Shown: positions 22,786-34,069, numbered from the stretch's first letter. The stretch: 64,000 bases of DNA from Jaapia argillacea MUCL 33604 (GCA_000697665.1 KL197721.1:114365-178364), one strand, 5' to 3'. The notes: generated from the letters alone by a model not told the origin. Translations and numbers: made by a program.

Positions 22786-23250
22786 TTACGTGATATACCA
22801 AGCCGATCCAGCGGGGTCGATGTTATAACATGTGTTGGTAAGGGGTATAGCGGACGCAGGCGGGCTGCGGCAAGCCGACCCGACATAAATAGCGTAGGGC
22901 AGACCTCCAGAGTTGGGATTGGAGATGCCAACGGAATAGAAGTAGGAAAGCGGGTACGCATTGTAGCACGTAAATTGAGTTCTGTCGTAGAGGGTATAGC
23001 TGTAGCAATCGGAATCGCAATAGTACGACCCGCAGAGGAGGAGGGTAGGGTTGGCCCTGGTGTCGAATTCGTGGAGACCCGTGTTGGGCGAACGGGTGCC
23101 CAGGCCGGGGATGGATGGTGCGGCGGCGGCGTTGATGTTAGGAAATACCACACCCTCAGCTTCGGTGAGCGTGGCGTCACGAGGGTGGAGAGGGCTGGCA
23201 ACGACTGTGCTGATGAGGATGGATAGGAGAAGGGGGAGTTTAAAGAACAT
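22786..23250 (-). CDS. Six-Cys small secreted protein, inverted paralog C
   Basis: Single coding exon of 154 aa on minus. Signal peptide MFFKLPLLLSILISTVVASP, then the shared segment NTGLHEFDTRANP and six Cys spaced C-x4-C-x3-C-x12-C-x31-C-x13-C, ending NTCYNIDPAGSAWYIT. It is clearly related to the tandem pair but much more diverged (roughly half the residues), so it is the older branch. TATAAA lies about 70 bp upstream on minus. A 53-nt intron (22782-22730) starts 3 nt after the TAA stop, as in the other two copies. Role unknown. Confidence 0.85.
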   Translation of the reverse strand: MFFKLPLLLSILISTVVASPLHPRDATLTEAEGVVFPNINAAAAPSIPGLGTRSPNTGLHEFDTRANPTLLLCGSYYCDSDCYSYTLYDRTQFTCYNAYPLSYFYSVGISNPNSGGLPYAIYVGSACRSPPASAIPLTNTCYNIDPAGSAWYIT

Positions 23251-24358
23251 CTTGGTGGAAATACGGGATTGTAGGCGGTGGGATAACTTGGGGGATGAGG
23301 ACTGCCCTCTTGACCCGAATTTATAAAGGGCAGGAATTGGAGTTCCGACGTCAGACAAACCTCCTTCCAAACCCTTCCAAGTGCATATTTCGGAATGCAG
23401 TTGGCGCCTGCGTCCAAGATGAGGAGTTGTATTCAATATACTTAGATCTTGGCATTCAACTAACCTTGGACATAATATGTACGATCTGGCTCGGCAATGA
23501 CCCCATGAGCCAACGAGAACTTGAAAGAAATCGGCGTCGTCGGTTCCAGGTGAGCTGCGTGACCAAACCCCAGAGAAAAGGCCCTTCAATCAAACACAAT
23601 CAGTGCCGGATCATACGAGAATTAGTGGGCAGCAGTGCCAAGATGGCATTAAAACAACAAAGAAGCGCCCGCCTAGCTCAGAGCGGACCAGTGTGTGTTG
23701 TTTGGTCCCGCCAAGCCATCGACTCGGAGAAGGAACGGTAGGCTAGTCCTCACTTGAACCTTCATGTTAGCTCGAAGATAGGTGAATCTCGAGTGGGGAT
23801 AAGAGACGGACACAAAATTCGGCTGGGGCAAGGGAAGGCAGCAAATACTTATACGCCGAACTGGTCAGGCGTTAGAAGTCCGACCTGCGCCCAACGAACG
23901 TCTTCGACATCACCGTGCCACTGCTAATCATCGGATGGCCATCCTTTCAAATTTGAGTGGGATAGCCGAGGGGCCGGCTGACCACAAGGAAAAAACTTCA
24001 CATCTACACCCACTGGAATGCATGACTGGTTCGCAAACGAGCAAGTCCACCAGCCTCGCGCCTGATGGGTAATACTGAGATACAGAATAAATTCTATTCA
24101 TCAGATGTCAGTGGTGGATGCGGAAAGGAAATACGAGATAAGGAATACAAAGGCCTCAGGCTGACTATCAGGATAACAGAACACGCCTGTGAAAATGTCC
24201 AACCGATATCTGGTGTAACAACATGGGTCAAATGGGTATGTACATGGTGGAGAGGGTCAGGGGGAGGTGATTAGTACATGAAGAGTGTACAGAGAGAAAC
24301 CAAGTAGGTCCGAGAGATAAGTGTCGTCGCTGTCGTAGTCGTTACGTGTCGTGCAGGA
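23251..24358. other. Intergenic upstream of secreted protein C
   Basis: About 1.1 kb. It contains the promoter of the minus-strand secreted-protein gene (TATA near 23320). Open frames such as 23295-23741 on plus lack splice logic and known motifs; I see no other gene. Confidence 0.4.
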
Positions 24359-24574
24359 TGAATTGCCATCAAAGGTTGAGAGTGTGGATCATGGATGGGT
24401 TAGAGTCAAGTAGCCTCTGGAGGACAGGGTTGTCAGGGCGGCTCGTGATGATGAACCGGATGCGGGTGAATTGCCATTAAAGGTTGAGAGTGTGGATCAT
24501 GGATGGGTTAGAGTCGAGTAGCCTCTGAAGGACCTGGTTGTCAGGGCAGCTCGTGATGATGAACCGGATGCGGG
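24359..24574. repeat. 108-bp tandem direct repeat (two copies)
   Basis: 24359-24466 and 24467-24574 are ~93% identical with a period of 108 bp, a multiple of 3. Copy 2 covers the last 33 codons and the stop of the NACHT-like frame; copy 1 lies beyond that stop. It looks like a recent duplication of the 3' end of the decayed NACHT gene. Confidence 0.9.
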
Positions 24575-25479
24575 GCCCGTCCGGGTCCGCAGCATAGGCT
24601 CCCACAATCGCCTGCATCAATGCTTCTGCATTCATGCCGTCGCACTCATCAAGTCCATTGATGACGACAACGGGGGTGGGGATAGACTTGCCGAAAGGTC
24701 GGATCTGATTGAGGATGAGTTTTTCGAACTGACGATCTGGGGTTTGGTGGACGAGAGAGGGGTCGGTTGCGAGATCACGAGCCAGGCCTTCCTGGATATA
24801 GGGCATGGAGATGGACATCTGGTGGGCGATGGTGGGGAAGAATTTGGTTGTCATACTATCGTTGGCGTTCTTCTGAGGGAACCAGCTACCGGCCAGCTTC
24901 ACTCCAAGCTGGTCGCCCTCCTTGTCAAGGTTCGAAGCGATATCGTGGGCGATAGTCGACATCGGGGTGTCATAGGGGGAACGAACCCAAAAGATTGGTG
25001 AGGGGTTCTCTCCCGAGATCCATTCTGAAATCTCCCAGTGGTAGTGACATAAGACTGTGCCATATAAGTGCGGTGTCCCGTCGCAAGTATATGCGAAGTC
25101 TTGGAAGGAGTTTGATTTAAGTATCCCTCCACATACACCTGTAAGGAGCCAATGATTAAAATGAGAATCAGCGAGAATCAGTTGTTGGAGCTCACATGTA
25201 CAGTGACAAGCGTTTGCGCAAACCAACATGGCTGAGACTGACGTGGGGTAGGGAGCGGAGATGCTCGTTTTGACGCGTATAAGAGTGTCGCTGTGCCCAC
25301 CATTGTTCCACTGGCTGTGCTGTGCCACATGAAGTGTTGCAGTGAATGCGGGGATCCCGGCTGATGGGTGCACAATAAAAGCTCGGGGACAACTCGGGGA
25401 GCTTCACAGCATCTTTGGGATCGACTCTCACGAATCCAGGACCATTATCCGGATCCGCCTCAGGCTCAAATGAGAGCAC
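24477..25479 (-). pseudogene. Decayed NACHT/NLR-type ATPase fragment
   Basis: The minus frame shows the usual order of mushroom NACHT proteins: CDGTPHLYGTVLCHYHWEISEWISGEN, then IFWV, a P-loop position, STIAHDIASNLDKEGDQLG, SWFPQKNANDSMTTKFFPTIAHQ, FEKLILNQI, VVVINGLDECDG (Walker B) and RIRFIITSCPD. The Walker A Lys is lost: the GxxGxGKS position reads SPYDTPMS. The first Asp of Walker B is Asn. The frame then stops (TAA at 24477) right after the sensor strand, without winged-helix or repeat domains. The upstream part (25180-25479) is open but not recognisable. I read it as a non-functional remnant of an NLR-like gene; a short regulatory product cannot be excluded. Confidence 0.7.
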
Positions 25480-25829
25480 ATCTACTCACCGTGGACCGTT
25501 GTTGGGTGATTTTGGGTGATTATCGAGAGCTCAAGGTCTGAGATCTAGAGCTAGTTGGCCGGTCGGTCAATTTTATGAGGTTCAAATGCGGTTCAACGTG
25601 TTTGGAGTGCCACTGGCAGTGTTGGATTAGCTGAAGTCAGTGCAGAACGCTGTGCATACGTGAACATGAGATAGGCCCGGGATTGCTCGCTATCAACTTT
25701 CAGAGGATACTTCCGTACTCGTCTAATGTCAGTATGGATGTATTATTCCGTTCCACCAGGCATTATAGTTGTAGATACCAATAATCAAGTAACTAGCCAA
25801 GCTCAAAATCATTAAATGCGGACGAGGAT
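25480..25829. other. Intergenic between NACHT remnant and LCB1
   Basis: 350 bp with no recognised feature; it includes the 3' UTR of LCB1. Confidence 0.4.
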
Positions 25830-27749
25830 CTAACGTCTCTTCCCGAGGACCTTCACGAGAGCAACCTTGATCACATTCCCTGACTTCTCACATTCTTTCT
25901 TCGTGAATGCCGAAGAGATAGCCAATCGAATGCTCGGTCTAGCTTCAATCATCTCCTGTCCCCTCAAACTCTTGGCTCGAGTAACCAACACACCCTGAGC
26001 CAAAACTTCATCAACGACTTCCTGCAACAACCTCTCCTCCCCATCAATATCAAATTGTGGTGGGTCCCTCGGTTGGACGCTTGCTGGATTCGATGGTTTG
26101 CCAGATCCAGATGAAGTGATACTGAGTTGGGGTACTTGGAGGGAGCTGGGCCGAACGCAGATGTGGATGATGGGGCTAGCGGGGTGGGATGGGATGGAGA
26201 TGCAATCGAGTTTTTCGAGGATGGAACGGAAAGTTCGGATGTTGTCTTGGAGGGTGGTAAGGATTGAGGGGGCGTTGCGGAGGATGTTAATACCCTCGGA
26301 AGCGCTAACCGACAGGAGTGCTGGCATTGAGGCGGAGAAGACGAAGGAGGTACCGTTGATGCGCTATAAAGCATGAATGGTGTCAGCTGGATATGATACA
26401 TACGGGAGTGAGGTCCGACCTGATGGTTGACGACCACAGTAGTTCCAGCACAGAAACCGCCGCAAGAGGCGAGACCATTAGAGATGGAACCGACAAGCAT
26501 GTCAATTTGGGACGCCTAGAAGGGGAGATCAGAGAGGTGTATGGATAAGGGCATGTTTGTCTACTGACCGGTACGTTGTACAATTCGGTCAAACCACGAC
26601 CAGTCCTACCCACGGTACCAAACGAGATGCTTTCGTCCAAGATCAATCGGTACTTGAATTTGTACTTCAGTTCGATCTAGACATGATACCCTTAGTATTT
26701 TAGTTCCAAAAATCACAGATTCACGCACCAGCTTGGGTAGGTCAACCATCGCACCATCCTTCTCAAAGATTCCCTCAGTGATGATGAACCTCCTAGTGAG
26801 TGGTAGCTTCCTCTTCTTCCTCTCTTTTTCCAAACCCTCCAAAACGTCTTCGAGGCTCTTGAGGTCGTTATGATCGAACCAACGTACAGTAGACCGGGAG
26901 ATTTGGATACCCTTCTGAATCGCAAAGTTGATCCCTCGGTCGGCCACGATGATATCACCACGTTTGCTGAAGGCAGGGATCACGGAGGAGATTGTAGAGA
27001 AACCCTGAGCATAAAGGATGGCAGCCTCAGTTCCCAGGAAGTCAGCGAGGTCGCGCTCGAGATCCATATGAACATCTAGCACGCAACGCGTCAGTTGCGG
27101 TGACGACCAAGAGTAAATTGAGACGCGTACCAACGGTACCGTAAAAGCCAGGGGGACCACAGCTGCCCAATCCATACTTTCGGAGTGTCTCGATGGCACG
27201 CGTCTTGATATCTTCATTGCCAGCAAGTCCAGTAAAGTTGTAGCTTGCAAAGTTAAGAACCGTCTTTCCGTTGAGCAGTTTCGGTCTGGGACCCTGGGGA
27301 CCGGCAATGACTGGGACTGCGGCGAGATCTGCTTGCTCCTTGGCATCTAGTGTTTCCGCAAGGGGTTCGGGGATCCATTCGTCAACCAGTTCATCGATTT
27401 CCTAGAAAGTCAACGCGATGAGACAGGAGTGTTGGTCTCACGAGCAGAGGTTGCCAAAGATAGGCCATGTACCCCTCTTGTTGCGGACAGGTCATACCTT
27501 TTCAGAAAATTTGATAAAGTGTTTTCCATCCCTGTCTGCGCGGGTACGGGACTGCAATAGGGTTCCAATAGCAAAGATTAGGAGGATAAGCTCCAACAGT
27601 GTTCGGCCGGGGTCATTTTGATGAGACGATTTGACGTAGCGAGCGACCACTGCAGAACCGGGTATCTTGAAGAACGTAGTCTCCAGCGTCGACAGCGACC
27701 GCAAAAGAAAATCAAGAAGAGGTTGGTAGCTGCTCAACGAGCTGTCCAT
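25830..27749 (-). CDS. LCB1: Serine palmitoyltransferase subunit 1
   Basis: Six exons (minus): 27749-27498, 27401-27131, 27075-26729, 26676-26569, 26515-26420 and 26363-25830; 535 aa. One N-terminal membrane segment ([18 protein letters not shown], ~residues 50-67) precedes the alpha-oxoamine synthase fold: [120 protein letters not shown]. As expected for the Lcb1 subunit, the PLP-binding Lys of Lcb2 is absent from the SNGLASCGG region. The heterodimer makes 3-ketodihydrosphingosine from serine and palmitoyl-CoA in the ER. The start lies 182 bp from that of the divergent gene at 27932, so the two probably share a promoter region. Confidence 0.95.
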
Positions 27750-27931
27750 CGTTGCGGTTGTCGTCGTGGTCGTGGTCGACGTTCAAGTGACAAGTCAAGC
27801 GCTGGAACTTTGCCGAGGCCGAGACGCGGTTCGCGAAATCACGTTAGGGACTTGGGTTGCATTCCACCGTTGATTCAACAAGTTTCATCGCCATCGACAA
27901 CAGCGACGAGGAGCCACGGACGTCGGCGACT
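27750..27931. promoter_or_regulatory. Divergent promoter between LCB1 and the scaffold-like gene
   Basis: 182 bp between two ATG codons pointing away from each other. The sequence is rich in CGA/CGT repeats with no TATA box, as usual for housekeeping divergent promoters. Confidence 0.5.
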
Positions 27932-30285
27932 ATGGCTTCGTCTCCGTCGCATAGGTCATCCGCATCGATGGCCACGTCTTCAAACAGTTTGGCTCCTCCG
28001 CCTCCCCCACCGGACCCATCAACCAAGCAGCAGCAGAGGAGAATGACTGCCCCGTCTTTGCCACCTCCCAGGCCTTTGAACCTGGTCAGTATCCTCATTG
28101 ATCATAAGTCAATGTGCTGTCTGAGCTATATTTCCGATCTTTGCAGCCCGAACCGAGTTCCCCACGACGTCCACCGTCTCCTCTTCGGAATGGATTCACT
28201 GCGGACGAGAGCTTCTCTGACGATGAAGAAGACGACCGTTGGGATGGTCGTTCTCATTCTCCATCTCCATCAATCACAAAATTCGCTGCCAACTTTGCTC
28301 AGAAGGTTGGCTCCTTTGTGAGCGGCATGACGCCCCGTTCAGAACACTCGCTACCGACGGATGCTGAGCTGGAAGCAGAAGCGGAGAGGGAACGGGAGAT
28401 GAGTAGGAGAGAGGCTGAGAGAATCTTGACTCGGGAAGCTGAAGAGCGAAGAACTGTGGAGGAAAGGGTGCTGGCGATGATGAATAGCAATCGAGGCTCT
28501 CCCAATCCACCTGCTCCTCCACCTCGTTCACAGACCATGCCACCAGGCCCACCTTCTCCCGCGACGTCTCAGAAGGAAGGTGGCGGTTGGTGGTCGGCTG
28601 CAAAGAACAAACTCACGCCTACCAAGGACCCTCTCACTCCCGCTCAACAAGTCGTCCTAGAAACGAAGGCACGCGAGAAGGAGACCAGGAAAGTCCTTGT
28701 GAAAGGAAAGGAGAAGGCGAAAAGTCAAGAATGGCCTGCAAATCCGCAGAACAAGTTCAACGATCCCGCCTTTCTCAATCTCGGCGCACCTGTCATGCCG
28801 CTGCCATCACGTCCCGTGTCAGCAGCGCCATTGACACCACCTCGCCCCATTCCTCTCGACGCTCCCCCGAGCTTGACTGCTTCTCCATCTCAGGCCGGCT
28901 CATCGTCTCCTTCTCGCGAGGCACCTCCACTCTACGCACAGTTTAACGCGCAGGGCACTCTGGACGTACACGGAACTCTCCTCACTATTGCCAAACGATT
29001 TGAGAAACTGGAGAGATGGACAGTGGGCCACGTCCGTGCATTAGAGGAGCGTATGAGCGATGTGGAGAAATGGCTGGTCGACAAAGAAAAGGAGAAGGAA
29101 ACATCTCAGATAGAATCTCGCCCTCAAGAAAGGAATGGAAACGTTTCTGATGCGGAAATACAAGAGTTGCGAGAGGAACTCTCGGAAGTTCAAGGTCGCA
29201 TTGGCGAGCTTGGGCGCGAGATGGCCAAATTAGCTACCTCCCCGGCAAACCTTTCATCCGTCTCCTCTCGCAATTCTGCTTCCTCCATTAACAGAGCCCC
29301 GTCAGCGTCTTCCTCGTTTGCCATTCGTCATGTTCAAACCCCATCTCGAGAACTACCACGAGAGTCGGCCTCCAGCCCGCCCCTCGTTGGTGGTGCTCAG
29401 ACTCCTCGTAGCAGACTGCCTTATCCAACAGGCGACTATGCTACCCCTCCAGAAACGTCTCTACTCAGCCAGGGCGTTTTCTCCCCTGCCGGGTCGCCTT
29501 CCTCTTTGGATTCCTCCAATCAACCGATGTCCATTTCCGGTCTCCCTGGAATGTTATCTGCAGACAAACCGAGTTCCAACACTTCTGGCCTACCACGAAC
29601 TCCTCCAACTGATCGTACCTCTAGTCCGTTCTCGAACTATGGCCTACCTGCACCCAACGTTCCCGCACGCCCAACTAGCGTAAGTCCAACACCACGAAAA
29701 CGATACACGGTAGCCTTGGGTGGACCCATCAGGGCCCCGGACCGTGAACCGTCTCAGCAAGGGCAGGTCGGCACCACTAACTTCTTCACCGCCTCTCCCT
29801 CAAACACCCCTCTGTCATACACCGATGACGAGGAAAGTGACTCTGCTCTGAAGAATGGCGCAGACGATGAAGATTCTGATAGCTTCCAAGATGAAACGAT
29901 CGGGAAGTCCGCTGGAAGGTTGTCTGTCATAACAGACTTGAATAACAACAGCAACAACAATATCACCAGTAGGTCGAAGCTGAGGTCGAATGGATCCTCG
30001 GACAACCCTCGGTTGCGCACTCAATCCGTCTATGACTTTTCTTCCCTCACGTCGGCATCGACTCCAACTCCCATCACGCCCTTGCGACCTCGTGTTCGTT
30101 CACGTTCCATCGATCGCATTGGTTTGGGCATTGTGGATGGCGCTACGAATAAGTTCGTTGATCCATTATTGTTGAGGAAGCAGGAGAAAAGAGAAGGGAG
30201 GGCAGCTGGTACGCCGAAGGTTATGCCTGGGAAGAAGGTCCCCGTTGGACAGTTGGTTGCGTTCTTCGATGGTGACAAGCAATGA
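27932..30285 (+). CDS. Pro/Ser-rich coiled-coil protein, scaffold-like, function unknown
   Basis: Exons 27932-28084 and 28147-30285; 763 aa. I chose the first ATG after a TTG-only open stretch. Residues 1-50 hold a poly-Pro run (APPPPPPDP). A conserved-looking start FAANFAQKVGSFVSGMTPRSEH is followed by a highly charged helix (ELEAEAEREREMSRREAERIL, ~residues 115-150). Another coiled-coil block is TLLTIAKRFEKLERWTVGHVR and IQELREELSEVQGRIGELGRE (~335-420). The rest is Ser/Pro/Thr-rich with many SP and TP sites, an acidic patch and an Asn run (NNNSNNN). The C-terminus KKVPVGQLVAFFDGDKQ looks like a conserved short motif. No enzyme domain. Many proline-directed phosphosites and coiled coils suit a cytoskeletal or polarity scaffold; this is inference. 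Confidence 0.8.
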
Positions 30286-30739
30286 TATCCATATATCTGG
30301 TGGTGGTAGGACGAGCGGCCATGATTTGGACTTGACGTTGGTACCCTTGCTTGTTTAACTGATCTCGTTTCTTTCGATACCTCCCCATTTCCTTCGTCTG
30401 CCGTGCCGCTATGTTACAACGACGTGCTCTCAGTAAGCTATCTAACGTCCACCGATTTCGTTTGTTCTTGTATGATCCGTTTCATCTGCCGATGAGTTTG
30501 AACTAGTTATACCTGTGGTTCGTCGCTCTGTTGTTATTTTACTCGTAGTTCTTACTGCTTACGCCTCGTTCACGACTCATTATGACATACAACCTCTTGC
30601 CAACACTTCACGCTCGCTTGTCGGTGATGACATGGACACGGACTGGGTAGCATCTGACCGTTCAGTCTTACTTATGGAACGAATGTCCTGATATGATATT
30701 GCTCATGTGCGAGATAGATTTCGTCCGCAAATAAGTTAA
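30286..30739. other. Intergenic between convergent genes
   Basis: About 450 bp holding the 3' UTR of the scaffold-like gene and of the small minus-strand gene. No further feature seen. Confidence 0.4.
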
Positions 30740-31244
30740 TCAGGAACAGTTGGCGACGATTCCTTCAGCTGCGATGAGCGAATCATCCTGCAACTGCTCC
30801 GCCTGTTTGATCTCAGTTTGGGTTGTCGAATCGGTGCTGGATTAAACGCGTGTCAGTACCATAAGAATCACCAGAAATCCCAGCAAGGTCAATGAGTTAT
30901 ACGAACGTATTGAGAGTGTGCAGCTCGGCCTTGGCAATAGTAATGTTGCCGACGACCTTTAGTCGGATATACGACGCTGGGACAGTCCCCTTGATGTAAG
31001 ATTGGGCGACTGTACGGACGGTGAGAAGGGCGAGATTTATTGCGTTGTCAACGTTCTGCACGATGCTCGCCTCCCTATTGCATCGGAGAATGTGAACAGG
31101 AGTAGGCGAAGTAAAAGATATGGCACTTGCTCCGTGAGGTTTACCGCAAGGGAGTTGACTACTTTCTCAGCGGCGAGAAGATTGCCAACAACTTGAACAC
31201 GGTCAATGTTGCATCGCACAGGCATATTACGGTGCGTGAGGGGG
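30740..31244 (-). CDS. Small secreted-type protein, 5' end unresolved
   Basis: Exons that fit (minus): about 31244-31127, 31070-30907 and 30836-30740, giving ~125 residues: NIDRVQVVGNLLAAEKVVNSL, then ASIVQNVDNAINLALLTVRTV, RLKVVGNITIAKAELHTLNT, DSLIAAEGIVANCS. The pattern is amphipathic-helical with two similar VVGN...A halves, perhaps an internal duplication. Upstream on minus (31300-31380) there is a strongly signal-peptide-like run, HFKLGLIAFLAAFTAYAGP, but its frame has ACG where an ATG would be expected and then a stop. Either an exon junction escapes me or the start is damaged. A TATAAAA lies on minus near 31505. Resembles small helical secreted proteins in general layout; family not recognised. 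Confidence 0.5.
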
Positions 31245-32034
31245 CTAAATGAGCGTAATTTAGCAAACTGATAGAAACGAAGATCAAAAGGATCGGCAAA
31301 GTCATGGACCAGCATATGCTGTAAAGGCGGCGAGAAAGGCAATCAGACCGAGTTTGAAATGCGTGGATTTCGATTGTGAGGGGGACGAAGTAGAAATAAA
31401 CGATCATGTTGTTTCAAAAAATGGAAAAGTGATTCAGAGCAGACACCAGGATGAGAGAAACTTGAGAAGGATTGTTGATATCTATCTCTAGGAGTCCAGA
31501 GATTTTATAACATTCCATTCGGCGTTGTCTGCACAGACGAGATAACGGAGCGCAGCATAATGGCCTTGAACGCGCACTTAGAGGACGAGGAGGATATAAG
31601 CTGTGTGGGTTTGATTTGACTTCCTATCAATCTTTGACAGGTATGGTACAGGGATGTAGGGGCATTGGGGAGTAGCAGTCAAACGGCAAGAATATTCCAT
31701 GGGGATTCGACGTACAGCTGGACGCCCCTTGGTGGGACAGTATGGTGATCCATTAGTTCGATGAAGCCCAATGCGCAGCATGTCCAGTCCCTCCGCAAAG
31801 ACCATTATGAAGCTAGACCACAACCGATATCTGGGACCAGCGCTTGTTCATAGCGTACGACAAGGAACAGCTTGAGCAGCTCTTTGAATTTTGTCACCGT
31901 GACTTTGTGACAACGGCGTGACCGACTTCATTCACACGAACTCTAAATATCTCATCCCTTCAGCCCCACGCCATCATCTTGCTTTACTTTCCTCGAAATA
32001 TACCTGCCCATCGCATTTTCATGTCGAAATACCC
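31245..32034. other. Intergenic, divergent promoters
   Basis: Holds the 5' region of the small minus gene (signal-like segment at 31300-31380, TATA near 31505) and the promoter of the plus-strand SANT gene. The minus frame 31578-31823 has no supporting signal. Confidence 0.35.
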
Positions 32035-33415
32035 ATGGACAAGCGTGCTGAAACGTACGACCGGCCTACGAATATATACCTGCCATCGTTGATTTCCTTC
32101 CCGTAGATTGGAGGCGCTTTCGAAATTCATAGAAGCTCAGAGACAGCTACTCACTCGCACTCAATGCGACATTGAGCGGCTTCACCAGCTTAGAAGTGAA
32201 GTATCTTCGCCGACATTAGATACATATGACGGAACAGTGAGTCATTATTTCTTTGCTCTTGGTCGACTGGATTTGTTGAGAGAAGGATAGTTGACCGGTG
32301 GTTTATTCCCATCGACGACGCACGCTCTCGAAGATCAGGTGGAATGTGCCTTCAAACAACCAGATGGGGTCGATTGGACGTTGTTCAACTGCCGGGGTAT
32401 GTTCCACTAGTTCTTCCTTCCACTGAGCTGACCCAAGAGACGTGAAGATCCCGAGCAGCTCAATGCTCTAGCCACCGGCTCTCGATCTGCGTATGAGTGT
32501 AACAACACCCCGCATACCACTCAACGATCCCCGCTCTCGACTCTTCAAGCATTCGTGAAAGCTCAACGCGTAACACTCCTCGATCCCGTCCTAAACCAGC
32601 TTCCTCCCCTCGAACCCCCTTCCTCCGAGTCTGAAACCGAGTTAGACCCGGAAGAGCTAAGAAGGGAGCGGGAAAGGCAAAAGATCAGAGATTTGAGGAA
32701 GAGGAAGATCACGTGTGGGTTAACCATACCCCTCCACGGACCTGGACGAGCCCCCAACGCTGTCTTCGTTCGAAGGGATATAGAAGATGAGAGTGGTGAA
32801 GTGGATATCGCGTTTGATAGACAAGACTCGCCCGTTCCTCCTCCTTCGACGTCAACACCAACAACTTCAGAAACTTTGCCCACTCCCATGGACATTGACC
32901 CCCCAGCGTCCTTCATCACATCTCCTCGATCTTCAATGTCTTCTCCACTTCCGTCTACAGTGGAGTTGACTCGTCCTTCCAGGTCGAGGCATCCGCCCAA
33001 ACGTGTACGCGTAAAAGAACCAAAACCATCTCCTTCCAAACGAAAAGCAGCCAAAATCAATGATGACCCGGAGCTCCAGCCGCCTGATCCCACTCAACCT
33101 ACTCCCAATCCATCCAAAGCTACCCTTAAGCCAAAGTCCGAGACATATAAACTGTCATGGTCTGTCTCGGAACAGCGGCTACTGGAAGAGCTGTTGGAGA
33201 GGATACCGGATGGCGAGAAGAATAGGTTTGTCCCTTTATCTTATCATGGAACCAATTTGCGGGACTAACCTTGGGCTTTGCATAGGTGGCAGAAAATCTC
33301 GCAAGCGATGGACGGTAAGAGGACGCCGAGACAAGTCGCGAGTAGAGTACAAAAGTATTTCGAGAAGTTGAAGAGGTTTGGGGTTGAAGTTGGGTCTGCG
33401 AACGGTGCTCAATAG
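32035..33415 (+). CDS. SANT/Myb-domain protein, ZZZ3-like
   Basis: Exons 32035-32054, 32107-32236, 32291-32396, 32448-33225 and 33286-33415; 387 aa. The first exon encodes only MDKRAET and one extra base pair of codon; an overlapping ATG at 32021 is out of frame. Residues 8-50 form an N-terminal helix (ALSKFIEAQRQLLTRTQCDIERL). The middle is acidic then basic and Pro/Ser-rich with NLS-like KRVRVKEPKPSPSKRKAAK. The C-terminal 55 residues are a SANT/Myb domain: WSVSEQRLLEELLERIPDGEKNRWQKIS, then GKRTPRQVASRVQKYFEKLKR. The RTxxQVASRVQKYF helix is the hallmark of the ZZZ3 Myb domain (a subunit of the metazoan ATAC complex). No ZZ finger is present here. A nuclear, chromatin-linked role is likely. 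Confidence 0.8.
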
Positions 33416-33662
33416 ACCTTGACTTCGGCTCTGCCTATCGTTGCTGGGGGCGTGGCTTCGAGTTAACAACTTGAATTCGACGAATGGATTCTAACGTACG
33501 GATTCTGAACCGTGAAGAAATGGCATAAAAGCATAGGCATAAGGCGACATATAGGGCAACATAGAACTACGGAGCTAATGAGAGTCCTTCGGAATGCAAA
33601 GTACAAACGTTCGAAAGGGGAAAGGGCAAACTATGTCAACCTCGTTATCTAAACCAAGATGT

Positions 33663-33986
33663 TTAATGGTAACCCATCCAACAATCAGCAGCGCCTTCAT
33701 AGTCATCGCACTGAATATCGATAGCACCGGCATCGATAGCGGTACTGATGCAAGACGAGCAAGCGTCGTAGCAGTTGGTAGGGCTGTTATACGCCCTCGA
33801 ACCCTTGAACCATCCCAATCCTCCGCAGTCCATTCCGTCCCAGTTGTCGGTGCGATAGCCATTGAGACAGGCGTGCAAGGCAGCTTTGTCGGTGGTGGGG
33901 CTGAAGGCTCTGATGTTGCACTGAACGTTGGCGAGAGCGCCAGTGGCGGCGGCGAGGAGGGCAATGGCGATGGTGGTGAACTGCAT
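33663..33986 (-). CDS. Eight-Cys small secreted protein, copy 1
   Basis: 107 aa in one coding exon on minus. Signal peptide MQFTTIAIALLAAATGALA, mature start NVQC. Eight Cys spaced C-x16-C-x13-C-x17-C-x3-C-x2-C-x13-C-x8-C, ending DCWMGYH. Highly conserved inner segment GWFKGSRAYNSPTN. A ~62-nt 5'-UTR intron (34069-34008) precedes the ATG and TATAAAA lies further upstream near 34160 on minus. No known domain recognised; the even Cys count and signal peptide indicate a secreted disulfide-rich protein, an effector-like or surface-active candidate. First of five copies. Confidence 0.88.
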   Translation of the reverse strand: MQFTTIAIALLAAATGALANVQCNIRAFSPTTDKAALHACLNGYRTDNWDGMDCGGLGWFKGSRAYNSPTNCYDACSSCISTAIDAGAIDIQCDDYEGAADCWMGYH

Positions 33987-34007
33987 GGTTGTGGGTGGGT
34001 GGGCGAA

Positions 34008-34069
34008 CTGCGGGAGGCAGAAATATGGTCAGAGGGACGGACAACGTTGAGGGTAGAGGGTGGCTTCAC
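34008..34069 (-). other. 5'-UTR intron, eight-Cys copy 1
   Basis: GTGAAG donor, CTGAC branch-like element, CCCGCAG acceptor, 62 nt, ending ~21 nt before the ATG. Counterparts: 36798-36737 (copy 2, GTAAAG), 39479-39414 (copy 3, GTAACT), 41482-41544 (copy 4, GTAAAC) and about 43147-43226 (copy 5). Confidence 0.65.

Noticed and set aside
23671-23720. CGCCTAGCTCAGAGCGG, resembling a tRNA D-arm
   Set aside because: No matching acceptor, anticodon or T arm can be folded around it.
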